A stretch of DNA of 64,000 nt, from the NCBI RefSeq assembly GCF_029223255.1, contig NZ_JARHUC010000005.1:62001-126000 (forward strand), in the 5' to 3' direction. This DNA is from Albimonas marina (lineage in GTDB: Bacteria > Pseudomonadota > Alphaproteobacteria > Rhodobacterales > Rhodobacteraceae). A program made the translations under genes and the position numbers. The notes under the pieces were generated by a model. That model ran no database searches, had not been told where the DNA came from, and was given only the letters and a program-made list of their open reading frames with translations. Below are positions 27,788 to 35,786 of the stretch, piece by piece (position 1 is the stretch's first letter; each line of letters starts with the position of its first letter).

Positions 27788-28933
27788 ATGAAGCATCTTC
27801 GCGCGCTCTGCGTCGCGGGCGCCGCCGCCGTTGCGCTCTCCGCCCCCGGCCACGCGGCCGACCTGACCCTGCCCGACCAGCTGGTCTGGACGGCCTACGA
27901 CACCGGCTCGTCCGGCTACGCGCAGTCGGTGGCCATCGGCGCCGCCATGCAGGACGCCACCGGCACCAACCTGCGCATCCTGCCCGGCAAGAACGATATC
28001 GCCCGCATGGAGCCGGTCCGCCAGGGCAAGGCGCCCTTCTCGGCGATGGGCGTGGGCATCTACATGCTGCAGGAAGGCGTGTTCGAGTTCGGCACCGACC
28101 GCTGGGGCCCGCAGTCGGTGCGCCTGGTCGCGATGAACAACTCCGGCGAGGCGGCGCTGGCCGTGGGCGTCGCCAAGGACGTGGGCGTCGAGACCTACGC
28201 CGACCTGAAGGGCAAGCGCGTCGCCTACGTGAAGGGCGCGCCCGCGCTGAACGTGAACATGGAGGCCTACCTCGCCTACGGCGGCCTGACCTGGGACGAC
28301 GTCGAGGTGGTCGAGTTCGGCGGCTACGGCGACAGCTGGAAGGGCATGGTCAACGGCGACGTGGACGCCGCCTACGCGATCATGACCTCGGGCTCCGCCT
28401 TCCAGATGGAGGCCTCGCCCCGCGGGCTGATGTGGCCGCACATCGATCCGAACAACAAGGAGGGGCTCGACCGCATGCTGGCGATCGCGCCCTACTTCCA
28501 GCCGGTCGTCGCCACCAAGGGCGCGGTGGCCGCGACCACCGAAGGGGGCATCCCCTCGGCCGCCTATCCCTACCCGGTGCTGATCGCCTACGCCGACCAG
28601 GACGAGGAGCTGGTCTACAACCAGACCAAGGCGATGTTCGAGCTCTACGACCAGTACGCCGGCAAGGCGCCGGGCATCGACGGCTGGGCGATGAAGTACC
28701 AGAACTTCGAGTGGGTGGTCCCCTACCACGACGGCGCGATCCGCTACTTCAAGGAAGCGGGCGCGTGGACGGACGCGGCGCAGGCGCATAACGACGCGCT
28801 GATCCAGCGCCAGAAGGTCCTCCAGGACGCCTGGGCCGCGCTCGAGGCGCAGAAGCCCGCCGACTGGGAGGCCGCCTGGGCCGAGGCGCGCCGCAAGGCC
28901 CTGACCGACGCGGGCCTGTCGGTCGTGTTCTGA
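27788..28933 (+). CDS. TAXI family TRAP transporter solute-binding protein
   Basis: 381 residues with a Sec signal peptide (cleavage after GHA, about residue 23). The fold markers SSGYAQSVAIGAAMQDATGTNLRILPGKND, RMEPVRQGKAPFSAMGVG and DLKGKRVAYVKGAPALNVNMEAYLAYGGL are those of TAXI proteins, which deliver solutes such as glutamate or other carboxylates to a fused TRAP permease. A GGAGGA ribosome site precedes the ATG. The fused permease gene follows after a terminator-like hairpin. Confidence 0.93.
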   Translation: MKHLRALCVAGAAAVALSAPGHAADLTLPDQLVWTAYDTGSSGYAQSVAIGAAMQDATGTNLRILPGKNDIARMEPVRQGKAPFSAMGVGIYMLQEGVFEFGTDRWGPQSVRLVAMNNSGEAALAVGVAKDVGVETYADLKGKRVAYVKGAPALNVNMEAYLAYGGLTWDDVEVVEFGGYGDSWKGMVNGDVDAAYAIMTSGSAFQMEASPRGLMWPHIDPNNKEGLDRMLAIAPYFQPVVATKGAVAATTEGGIPSAAYPYPVLIAYADQDEELVYNQTKAMFELYDQYAGKAPGIDGWAMKYQNFEWVVPYHDGAIRYFKEAGAWTDAAQAHNDALIQRQKVLQDAWAALEAQKPADWEAAWAEARRKALTDAGLSVVF

Positions 28934-28938
28934 TCGGG

Positions 28939-28972
28939 CGGGGGCGGGCGCGCAGGCGTCCGCCCCCGTTTT
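28939..28972 (+). terminator. Intrinsic terminator/attenuator after the TAXI binding protein
   Basis: CGGGGGCGG (28939-28947) and CCGCCCCCG (28960-28968) form a 9-bp stem followed by TTTTCGTTT, 6 bases after the stop. It separates the binding protein from its permease gene, so partial termination would give more binding protein than permease. Confidence 0.75.
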
Positions 28973-29184
28973 CGTTTCCGGGACGCGCGCCGCGGCGCCT
29001 GCGCGAAGCGCGCGCCCGCCGACCGACGCCCCAGACCGACTCCGCAGACCGCCGCCGCCGTCCCGCCCGTTTGCTCCGGCCCGCCCGCCCGCCTTCGCCC
29101 GCGCCCCCGGCGCGGCGTTCCGCGCCCGGCCGGCCGCCCGCCCGACCGCTCCGCACCACCCCAACCCGAAGGACCCCGCCGCCC

Positions 29185-31152
29185 ATGGACGAGGCCGAAC
29201 GTAGAGAGATCGCCGGGGTCGCGCCCGCGCCCCTGCCCCCCGTCGCCCGCGCGCTGACCATCGCGATCACGCTGGCCGGCGTGGCGCTGGCGATCCACCA
29301 GCTGTTCAACATCCAGGCGTTCGGGGTCGTCCTGATCGAGGGGGCCTACCTGTACATCCTGGGGGCCGCCTTCATGGGCCTTGCCTTCCTGGTCTACCCG
29401 CTGTCGTCCTCGAAAGGGACGGGGGCGCTGGACTGGGCGCTGTGCACGCTGTCCTTCGTCGCGGGCGCCTACATGGCGATCACCGCCGAGACGAGCCTGG
29501 AGGAGGGCTGGGAATACGCCGCCCCCGACACGGCGCGCTGGGTCTCGATCGTCTTCTACCTGCTGATCCTCGAGGCGACGCGGCGCGCGGGCGGGCTGGT
29601 GCTGTTCCTGATCGTGACGGCCTTCTCGCTCTATCCCACCATCGCCGACGTGATGCCCGACCCGCTGAACGGCTTCGCCTCGCCGTTCTGGGACCTGGCG
29701 GCCTATCACATGATCTCGTCCGAGAGCTCCTTCGGCATCCCGATGGGGGCCTTCGGCAGCCTGGTGATCGGCTTCATCGTCTTCGGCGCGGTGCTCCAGC
29801 ACACGGGCGGCGGCAAGTTCTTCAACGACCTGGCGCTGGCGCTGGTCGGCGGCTTCCGCGGCGGCGCGGCGAAGGTCGCGATCTTCGCCTCAGGCTTCAT
29901 GGGCTCGATGTCGGGCTCGGTGATCTCGAACGTGCTGACCACGGGCGCGGTGTCGATCCCGGCGATGAAGCGCACCGGCTTCTCGGCCCGCTACGCGGCG
30001 GCGACCGAGGCCTGCGCCTCGACCGGCGGCGTGCTGATGCCGCCGGTGATGGGCGCCACGGCCTTCGTCATGGCCTCGTTCCTGTCGCGGCCCTACGTCG
30101 ACATCGCCATGGCCGCGGCGATCCCGTCGCTGCTGTTCTACTTCGGCCTGTTCATGCAGATCGACGCCTATGCCGCGCGCCGGGGCCTGAAGGGCCTGGC
30201 GCCGGGCGAGGCGCCGACCCTGCGCGCCACCTTCGCCGAGGGCTGGCCCTACATCGCCGTCTTCGCGGTGCTGATCTTCTTCATGCTGGCCCTGCGGCAG
30301 GAGACGCTGGCGCCCTTCTACTCGATCGCGCTGCTGCTGCTGATCAACCAGGTGATCCGCCGCCAGCGCTTCAGCCTGTCGAGCTTCGGCGACCTGATCG
30401 TGGGCATCGGCCGGGCGCTGGCCGAGCTGACGGCGGTGCTGCTGGGCGTGGGCCTGATCGTGGGCGCGTTCTCGGCCACCGGCCTCGCGGGCACGCTGGT
30501 CAACGAGCTGGTGTTCCTGGCGGGCGACTCGACCCTCGCGCTGCTGGCGATGGGGGCGATCACGGCCTTCATCTTCGGCATGGGGATGACGGTGACGGCC
30601 TGCTACATCTTCCTCGCGGTGGTGCTGGCGCCGGCGCTGACCCAGGCGGGGCTGAACGAGATCGCCGTCCACCTCTTCATCCTCTACTGGGGCATGGTCA
30701 GCTACATCACGCCGCCCGTCGCGCTGGGCGCCTTCGCCGCCGCGACGATGGCCGGCGCGGGGCCGATGCGCACCGGGTTCGAGGCGATGAAGCTGGGGGG
30801 CGTGATCTACCTCGCGCCCTTCTTCTTCGTGCTGAACCCCGCCCTGGTCGGCGAGGCGCCGGCCTGGGAGGTGTGCGTGACCCTGACCACGGCGCTGACG
30901 GGGGTGGTGTTCATCGCCTCGGCGCTGCAGGGGCACGTCAGCCTGGTGGGGGACCTCGGCTCGGACCTCAAGGGGATGGCGCTGCGGGTGATGCTGTTCT
31001 TCGCGGGCCTGGCGCTGGCCATGCCCGGCGACGGGGAGCTGGGGCTGGACCGCTGGACCCTGAACGGGGTCGGCGTGGCGCTGGCGATCCTGCCGCTGAT
31101 CGTGGCGAGGGCCACCGGCACGCGGGCCGCCACCCGCGCGCCCGTCACCTGA
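29185..31152 (+). CDS. TRAP transporter fused permease (4TM plus 12TM)
   Basis: 655-residue inner-membrane protein with many hydrophobic segments. Residues about 20-190 correspond to the small DctQ-like part and 190-640 to the DctM-like part. Family motifs are GGGKFFNDLALALVGGFRGG, KVAIFASGFMGSMSGSVISNVLTTGAVSIPAMKR, ATEACASTGGVLMPPVMGA and YWGMVSYITPPVALGAFAAA. It works with the TAXI protein encoded upstream in a sodium- or proton-coupled import. The ATG at 29185 is preceded by GAAGGACC. Confidence 0.95.
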   Translation: MDEAERREIAGVAPAPLPPVARALTIAITLAGVALAIHQLFNIQAFGVVLIEGAYLYILGAAFMGLAFLVYPLSSSKGTGALDWALCTLSFVAGAYMAITAETSLEEGWEYAAPDTARWVSIVFYLLILEATRRAGGLVLFLIVTAFSLYPTIADVMPDPLNGFASPFWDLAAYHMISSESSFGIPMGAFGSLVIGFIVFGAVLQHTGGGKFFNDLALALVGGFRGGAAKVAIFASGFMGSMSGSVISNVLTTGAVSIPAMKRTGFSARYAAATEACASTGGVLMPPVMGATAFVMASFLSRPYVDIAMAAAIPSLLFYFGLFMQIDAYAARRGLKGLAPGEAPTLRATFAEGWPYIAVFAVLIFFMLALRQETLAPFYSIALLLLINQVIRRQRFSLSSFGDLIVGIGRALAELTAVLLGVGLIVGAFSATGLAGTLVNELVFLAGDSTLALLAMGAITAFIFGMGMTVTACYIFLAVVLAPALTQAGLNEIAVHLFILYWGMVSYITPPVALGAFAAATMAGAGPMRTGFEAMKLGGVIYLAPFFFVLNPALVGEAPAWEVCVTLTTALTGVVFIASALQGHVSLVGDLGSDLKGMALRVMLFFAGLALAMPGDGELGLDRWTLNGVGVALAILPLIVARATGTRAATRAPVT

Positions 31153-31197
31153 GCGGCCCGCCGGCGGCGACGCCGGCGCGCCAGCAGCTTTTTTCCC

Positions 31198-31220
31198 GGG
31201 GCGGCGCCATGCGCCGCCCC
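31198..31220 (+). terminator. Perfect hairpin after the TRAP permease gene
   Basis: GGGGCGGCGC (31198-31207) and GCGCCGCCCC (31211-31220) pair perfectly around CAT. A TTTTTT run lies just before, not after, the stem. A second, shorter GGCGGCGtcatgCGCC unit lies at about 31237-31252. Probable end of the TAXI-TRAP transcript. Confidence 0.45.
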
Positions 31221-31412
31221 GCTTGCGCTTCAGGGGGCGGCGTCATGCGCCGTCTCTCTCCCGTTTCCACGGGCGGCGAGCCGCGCCGTCCTTCTCACTT
31301 TTCAGCGGCCGCGCGCGGCTGCGACCGCATGGGCGCATGGCCTTGGCGGGCGCGAGTTCCTAGATCGCTTCGAACGCCGCCCCGCCGACCGCGACCGACC
31401 CGGAGCTCCGCC

Positions 31413-32264
31413 ATGTCCTCCCAGCGCGCCTCTCTGCGCGACCGCCTGCGCGACCTCGTCGACGCCCCCGCCTTCGAACGCGCCATCGTGGCGCTGATCG
31501 TCGCCAACGCCCTGATCCTGGGGCTGGAGACATCGCCCAGCGCCATGGAGGCGATCGGCCCCGTGCTGGTCGCGCTGGACCGCGCCATCCTGGCGGTGTT
31601 CGTGGCCGAGATCGCGCTGCGCCTCTACGTGCGCCGCCTCGCCTTCTTCCGCGATCCCTGGCGGATCTTCGACCTGGTGGTGGTGGGCGTGGCGCTGATC
31701 CCGGCCTCGGGGCCGCTGTCGATCCTGCGCGCCTTCCGCATCCTGCGGGTGCTGCGGCTGGTCTCGACCGTGCCCTCGATGCGCCGGGTGGTGACGGGGC
31801 TTCTGCGCGCGATCCCGGGCATGGGCTCGGTCGTGCTGCTGATGAGCCTGATCTTCTACGTCTTCGCCGTCATGGCCACCAAGCTCTTCGGCGGCGCCTT
31901 CCCCGAGTGGTTCGAGACCATGGGCGAGAGCGCCTACACGCTGTTCCAGGTGATGACGCTCGAGAGCTGGTCGATGGGCATCGTGCGCCCGGTGATGGAG
32001 GCGTTCCCGATGGCCTGGGCCTTCTTCGTGCCCTTCATCCTGATCACCTCCTTCGCGGTGCTGAACCTGTTCGTGGGCATCATGGTCGACGCCATGCAGA
32101 CCCATCACGAGGCCGAGGACGACGCGGCCGTCGCCTCCGCCGCCTCGGGCCACCCGCACGGCGCGGCGGCCGAGACCCTGGCCGAGCTGCGCGCCCTGCG
32201 GGCCGAGATCGCGGAGCTGCGCAGCGAGATGCGCGGGCGCGGCGCGCCGAGCCCAGAGGTCTGA
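31413..32264 (+). CDS. Bacterial voltage-gated sodium channel (BacNaV, ion transporter family)
   Basis: 283 residues with a six-helix channel layout. S1 to S3 lie at about 22-97. The S4 voltage sensor is ILRAFRILRVLRLVSTVPSMRR at 104-125, with arginines every third position. The pore helix and filter are FQVMTLESWSMGIVRPVM; TLESWSM (182-188) is the sodium-selective filter of BacNaV channels. S6 is at about 202-228. The C-terminal LAELRALRAEIAELRSEM is a heptad coiled coil that would tetramerise the channel. Family roles include pH homeostasis and motility in sodium-rich environments. It converges on the RTX array. Confidence 0.95.
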   Translation: MSSQRASLRDRLRDLVDAPAFERAIVALIVANALILGLETSPSAMEAIGPVLVALDRAILAVFVAEIALRLYVRRLAFFRDPWRIFDLVVVGVALIPASGPLSILRAFRILRVLRLVSTVPSMRRVVTGLLRAIPGMGSVVLLMSLIFYVFAVMATKLFGGAFPEWFETMGESAYTLFQVMTLESWSMGIVRPVMEAFPMAWAFFVPFILITSFAVLNLFVGIMVDAMQTHHEAEDDAAVASAASGHPHGAAAETLAELRALRAEIAELRSEMRGRGAPSPEV

Positions 32265-32286
32265 GGTCCGAGGTCTGAGGGCGGCC

Positions 32287-32312
32287 GCGGCCCGGGGGGC
32301 GCCTCGGGCCGC
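32287..32312. terminator. Hairpin between the sodium channel and RTX gene 1
   Basis: GCGGCCCG (32287-32294) pairs with CGGGCCGC (32305-32312) over a 10-base loop, between two convergent stop codons. No T tract is present on either side. Confidence 0.5.
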
Positions 32313-32324
32313 GGGCCGCGCGGG

Positions 32325-33878
32325 TCAGAAGATGAAGTCGTCGACGCTCATCAGCGCGGTGTTCCAGCCGACCACGTTGATCGAGCCGTCGCCGCCCAGC
32401 TCGCTCAGGTCGATGATCACCTCGCCGCCGATCCGGTTCTCGGAGGCGGCGACGACGTCGGCGAGCTTGGTCCCGCCCGACATCGCCAGCTTGCGGAAGT
32501 CGAGCTTGTCCTCGCCGTCGGTCCAGTCCGTGACGGCGTCGTCGCCGGAATGCTTGCCGAACTTGAAGACGTCGGCCTGGCCGCCGCCGGTCAGCTCGTC
32601 GTCGCCGCCGCCGCCCACGAGGGTGTCGGCGCCCGCGCCCCCCACCAGGTCGTCGTCGCCCGCCCGGCCCTTCAGCAGGTCGAAGCCGCCGCCGCCCTGG
32701 AAGACGTCGTCGAAGGCGCCGCCCTTGAGCGTGTCGTTGTCGTTCCCGCCCTGCACGCGGCCGTCGACCCAGCCCTGGGCGCGGGCGACGTAGGCGTCGT
32801 TGCCGTCGCCCAGGTTCACGTCGCCCACGACCGTGCCGCCGGCGTTGCGGAACTGGTCGGCGCCGCCGTTCAGGGCGACGTCGCCCAGCATCTCGCCGGC
32901 GTTGCGCACGGAGTCGTTGGCGTCGTCGGTCTCGAGCGCGAAGAGCGGCCCGGCGATCAGGCCCTGGTTGATCAGCTTCAGCGCGCCGACCATGCCCGAG
33001 CCCTCGATCGCCCAGCCGGTGATCACGCCGAAGATCGGCGAGGAGACGTCGGTGTTGGCGACGATCTCGCCGGTGTTGAGGATCGTGGCGGCGTTCTGGA
33101 CCAGCGAGACGCCGGCGCCCCCCGCGATGCGGCCCGAGTTGACCAGCGACAGCGCCTCGTTCGAGGACAGGCGCACGCCGGCCTGGTAGAGGGCGGCGAC
33201 GTCGCCGGCGTTGTCGATCGAGACGTCGCCGTAGCCGCCGACCAGCACGCCGCGGCGGCCGCCGGATATCTCGCCCAGGTTCACAAGGTCCACCGTCTGG
33301 CCCGAGCCGTTGGCGATCGCGAACCCGTCGGCGCCGCCGTCGGCGGAGACGATGGCGCCGGTGTTCAGGGCCGAGACGGCGGAGTCGTAGATCTCGGCGG
33401 CCGCGCTCTCGCCCACGAGGCGACCGGCGTTCTCGAAGACGACGTAGTCGATGTAGGCGGCGCGGAAGCCCGCGGCCTGCAGGCCCTCGATCAGGCCGGA
33501 GTTCGAGAAGCGCATGGCGTCGGCGATGGTGGCGTAGACGCCGTAGCCGCCGGTGATCTGGCCGGCGTTGCTCAGCTCGACCCGCAGGGCCTGGAGGTAG
33601 ACGCCGTAGTTCGCGGCGCCCGACTGCTCGGCGCGCACGATGCCGGTCTGGCCGACCACCACGCGGTTGGCGCTGACGTCGCCGTTGGCGCTGAGGTAGA
33701 CGCCGTCGTCGGCCAGCGAGACCACCGTGCCGTCGATGGTGGCCTGGACGTTGTTGGCGTTGTTCCCCTGCACCGCGTCGGAGAAGGTGTTCAGCACGAT
33801 CCCGGGCGCGACGTAGTAGCGATCGTTCGTCGCCAGGACGCGGGGGGTCGTGCCGCCGGTTTCGAAGATGGTCGCCAT
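32325..33878 (-). CDS. RTX/beta-solenoid secreted protein, paralogue 1 of 5
   Basis: 517 residues, no cysteine. Start ATG at 33878 with GGGGAG upstream. After an N-terminal cap (RYYVAPGIV to about 80) come solenoid turns of about 22-24 residues with N-x-G-x-I cores, such as VELSNAGQITGGYGVYATIADA. Only about two 19-residue units follow (SVRNAGEMLGDVALNGGAD). RTX nonapeptides (GGFDLLKGRAGDDDLVGGAGADTL) lie at about 380-430, followed by FKFGKHSGDDAVTDWTDGEDKLDF and an end in ALMSVDDFIF. The C-terminus resembles serralysin/M10-C type I secretion domains. Function unknown; probably extracellular and calcium-dependent. Last gene of the array in transcription order. Confidence 0.88.
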   Translation of the reverse strand: MATIFETGGTTPRVLATNDRYYVAPGIVLNTFSDAVQGNNANNVQATIDGTVVSLADDGVYLSANGDVSANRVVVGQTGIVRAEQSGAANYGVYLQALRVELSNAGQITGGYGVYATIADAMRFSNSGLIEGLQAAGFRAAYIDYVVFENAGRLVGESAAAEIYDSAVSALNTGAIVSADGGADGFAIANGSGQTVDLVNLGEISGGRRGVLVGGYGDVSIDNAGDVAALYQAGVRLSSNEALSLVNSGRIAGGAGVSLVQNAATILNTGEIVANTDVSSPIFGVITGWAIEGSGMVGALKLINQGLIAGPLFALETDDANDSVRNAGEMLGDVALNGGADQFRNAGGTVVGDVNLGDGNDAYVARAQGWVDGRVQGGNDNDTLKGGAFDDVFQGGGGFDLLKGRAGDDDLVGGAGADTLVGGGGDDELTGGGQADVFKFGKHSGDDAVTDWTDGEDKLDFRKLAMSGGTKLADVVAASENRIGGEVIIDLSELGGDGSINVVGWNTALMSVDDFIF

Positions 33879-34044
33879 GTCGCGTCTCCCCGTTTTCGCG
33901 GAGCGAAGCGCCCCCCCGCCCCGATCAGAGCCGGGAGGGCGCCGCAAGGGCAAGGGCGAAGACGCCCCTCGCCCCGGCTTTTCAACCCAACGTCAACCGG
34001 ACGTTCATCCCCGCGCCGCAAGCGCCGCCCGCGGCCGCCGGGCG

Positions 34045-35724
34045 TCAGAAGATGAAGTCGTCCACGCTCATCAGGGCGGTGTTCCAGCCGACCACGTTGA
34101 TCGAGCCATCGCCGCCCAGTTCGTCGAGGTCGATGATCACCTCGCCCCCGATGCGGTTCTGGGAGGCGGCGATGACGTCGCCCAGCTTGGTTCCGCCGGT
34201 CATGCCCAGCTTGCGCAGGTTCAGCACGTCCTCGCCGTCGACCCAGTCGGTGATCACGTCGGCGCCGGAGTGCTTGCCGAAGCGGTGTTCGTCGCGGAAG
34301 CCGCCGCCGGTCATCTGGTCGTCGCCGGCGCCGCCGACGAGCGTGTCCTTGCCGGCGCCGCCGACCAGCACGTCGTCGCCCGCGCGGCCCTTGAGCATGT
34401 CGTAGCCGGCGCCGCCCTCGAAGTCGTCGTCCAGCGCGCCGCCGATCAGCGTGTCGTTCTCGTCGCCGCCCTGCACGCGCCCCTCGGTCGAGCCGTCGCC
34501 GCGGGCCACGTAGCGATCGTTGCCGGCGCCGAGGTTCACGTCGCCGCCGAAGACGCCGGAATTGACGATCCGGTCGGCGGAGTCGCCGACGTCCACGTCG
34601 CCCTCGATCACGCCGCGGTTGACGATGCGGTCGAAGCCGTCGTCGGCGGAGACCGTCCCGGCCACCGCGCCGCGGTTGATGAAGACGTTGGAGCCGTCGC
34701 CGAGGTCGACGTAGGATTCGATGTCGCCGGAGTTGCGCAGCACGTCGTCGCCGCCCGAGAGGATCACCTGCCCGCCGACGACCCCGCGGTTGGTCACCTC
34801 GTCCAGGTCCGCGCCGGTGAAGATGTATCCCAGCACCAGGCCGGTGGTGAGGATGTTGTTGGCGCCGGCCCCCGCGTCGATGGCGCCCAGGATCTCGCCG
34901 GAGTTGGTGATGTTGTCGATCAGCTCGGCGGAGGCCACGGTGCCCTCGATCAGCCCGGAGTTGAGGACGGTGTTGCCGCCCCCGCCCAGGCTGACGGACC
35001 CGTAGATCGATCCGACGTTCGAGATGTAGTCGGACTCCGACCCGCCGGTGACCGAGCCCCGCATCTCGCCCAGGTTGTCCACGAACAGGGTCCCGGCGTA
35101 GGTGCGCACCGCGGCGGCGGACCCGAGGATGACGCCGGTGTTGGTCAGGTCCAGCCGCGTGCCCGAGAACAGGATGCCGACCTGGTCGACCGCCTCGATC
35201 AGGCCGCTGTTCATCATCTTGAAGGAGCCGGTGAAGAGCTCGGCGCCCGAGCGGCCGCCGATCTCGCCGGAGTTGCTCAGGTAGGCCGTGCCGCTGTGCA
35301 CCACCCGCATGCCCGACGCGTCCACGCCCTGGATCGTGCCGCGGTTGGTCAGGCGCGAGCTCGGCCCGGAGATCGCCAGGTGCACGCCCTCGTTCCCGAA
35401 GATCGAGCCGTCGTTGTAGATGTCGACCTCGGTCGAGCCCGAGACATCGAGGCCGATGCCGCCCGAGCCGGGGGCGGCGCGCAGCACGCCGGTCGCGCCG
35501 ATCGAGAAGCTGAGGTCGATGGCGTCGTCGAGCAGGAAGAACGCGCCGTAGTCGTTGAGAGAGGCGACGGTCCCGTCGATGGCGACCTGGAGCGTCCCGG
35601 CGACGACGTTGTTGGTGATGCCGCTGTTGGAGCTGGTGACCAGCACGTCCCTGGGCACGTAGAGCGAGTCGCCTCCCCCCACCACGACGGTGGAGGAGGC
35701 GTTGGTCTGCACGATGTCGGTCAT
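34045..35724 (-). CDS. RTX/beta-solenoid secreted protein, paralogue 2 of 5
   Basis: 559 residues, no cysteine, no Sec signal peptide. The cap is SLYVPRDVLV through AIDGTVASLNDYG (about 20-80). Longer turns follow, then from about 232 to 421 roughly ten 19-residue units such as NTVLNSGLIEGTVASAEL and DRIVNRGVIEGDVDVGDSA. RTX nonapeptides (GGAGYDMLKGRAGDDVLVGG) lie at about 415-470. The last 87 residues, FRDEHRFGKHSGADVITDW to SVDDFIF, are nearly the same as in its neighbours. Start ATG at 35724 with AAGGAA upstream. Probable type I secretion substrate; role in matrix, adhesion or surface layer is inference. Confidence 0.88.
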   Translation of the reverse strand: MTDIVQTNASSTVVVGGGDSLYVPRDVLVTSSNSGITNNVVAGTLQVAIDGTVASLNDYGAFFLLDDAIDLSFSIGATGVLRAAPGSGGIGLDVSGSTEVDIYNDGSIFGNEGVHLAISGPSSRLTNRGTIQGVDASGMRVVHSGTAYLSNSGEIGGRSGAELFTGSFKMMNSGLIEAVDQVGILFSGTRLDLTNTGVILGSAAAVRTYAGTLFVDNLGEMRGSVTGGSESDYISNVGSIYGSVSLGGGGNTVLNSGLIEGTVASAELIDNITNSGEILGAIDAGAGANNILTTGLVLGYIFTGADLDEVTNRGVVGGQVILSGGDDVLRNSGDIESYVDLGDGSNVFINRGAVAGTVSADDGFDRIVNRGVIEGDVDVGDSADRIVNSGVFGGDVNLGAGNDRYVARGDGSTEGRVQGGDENDTLIGGALDDDFEGGAGYDMLKGRAGDDVLVGGAGKDTLVGGAGDDQMTGGGFRDEHRFGKHSGADVITDWVDGEDVLNLRKLGMTGGTKLGDVIAASQNRIGGEVIIDLDELGGDGSINVVGWNTALMSVDDFIF

Positions 35725-35740
35725 GAAAATTCCTTTCGGG

Positions 35741-35761
35741 GGGGGCGCGCCGCGCGCCCCC
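35741..35761 (-). terminator. Hairpin between RTX genes 3 and 2
   Basis: GGGGGCGCG (35741-35749) and CGCGCCCCC (35753-35761) form a perfect 9-bp stem with a 3-base loop in the 62-base gap, downstream of gene 3 on the minus strand. No T tract follows, and the ribosome site of gene 2 begins directly beyond it. Confidence 0.5.
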
Positions 35762-35786
35762 GGCAGGGGGACCGCGCGGCGCGGGA

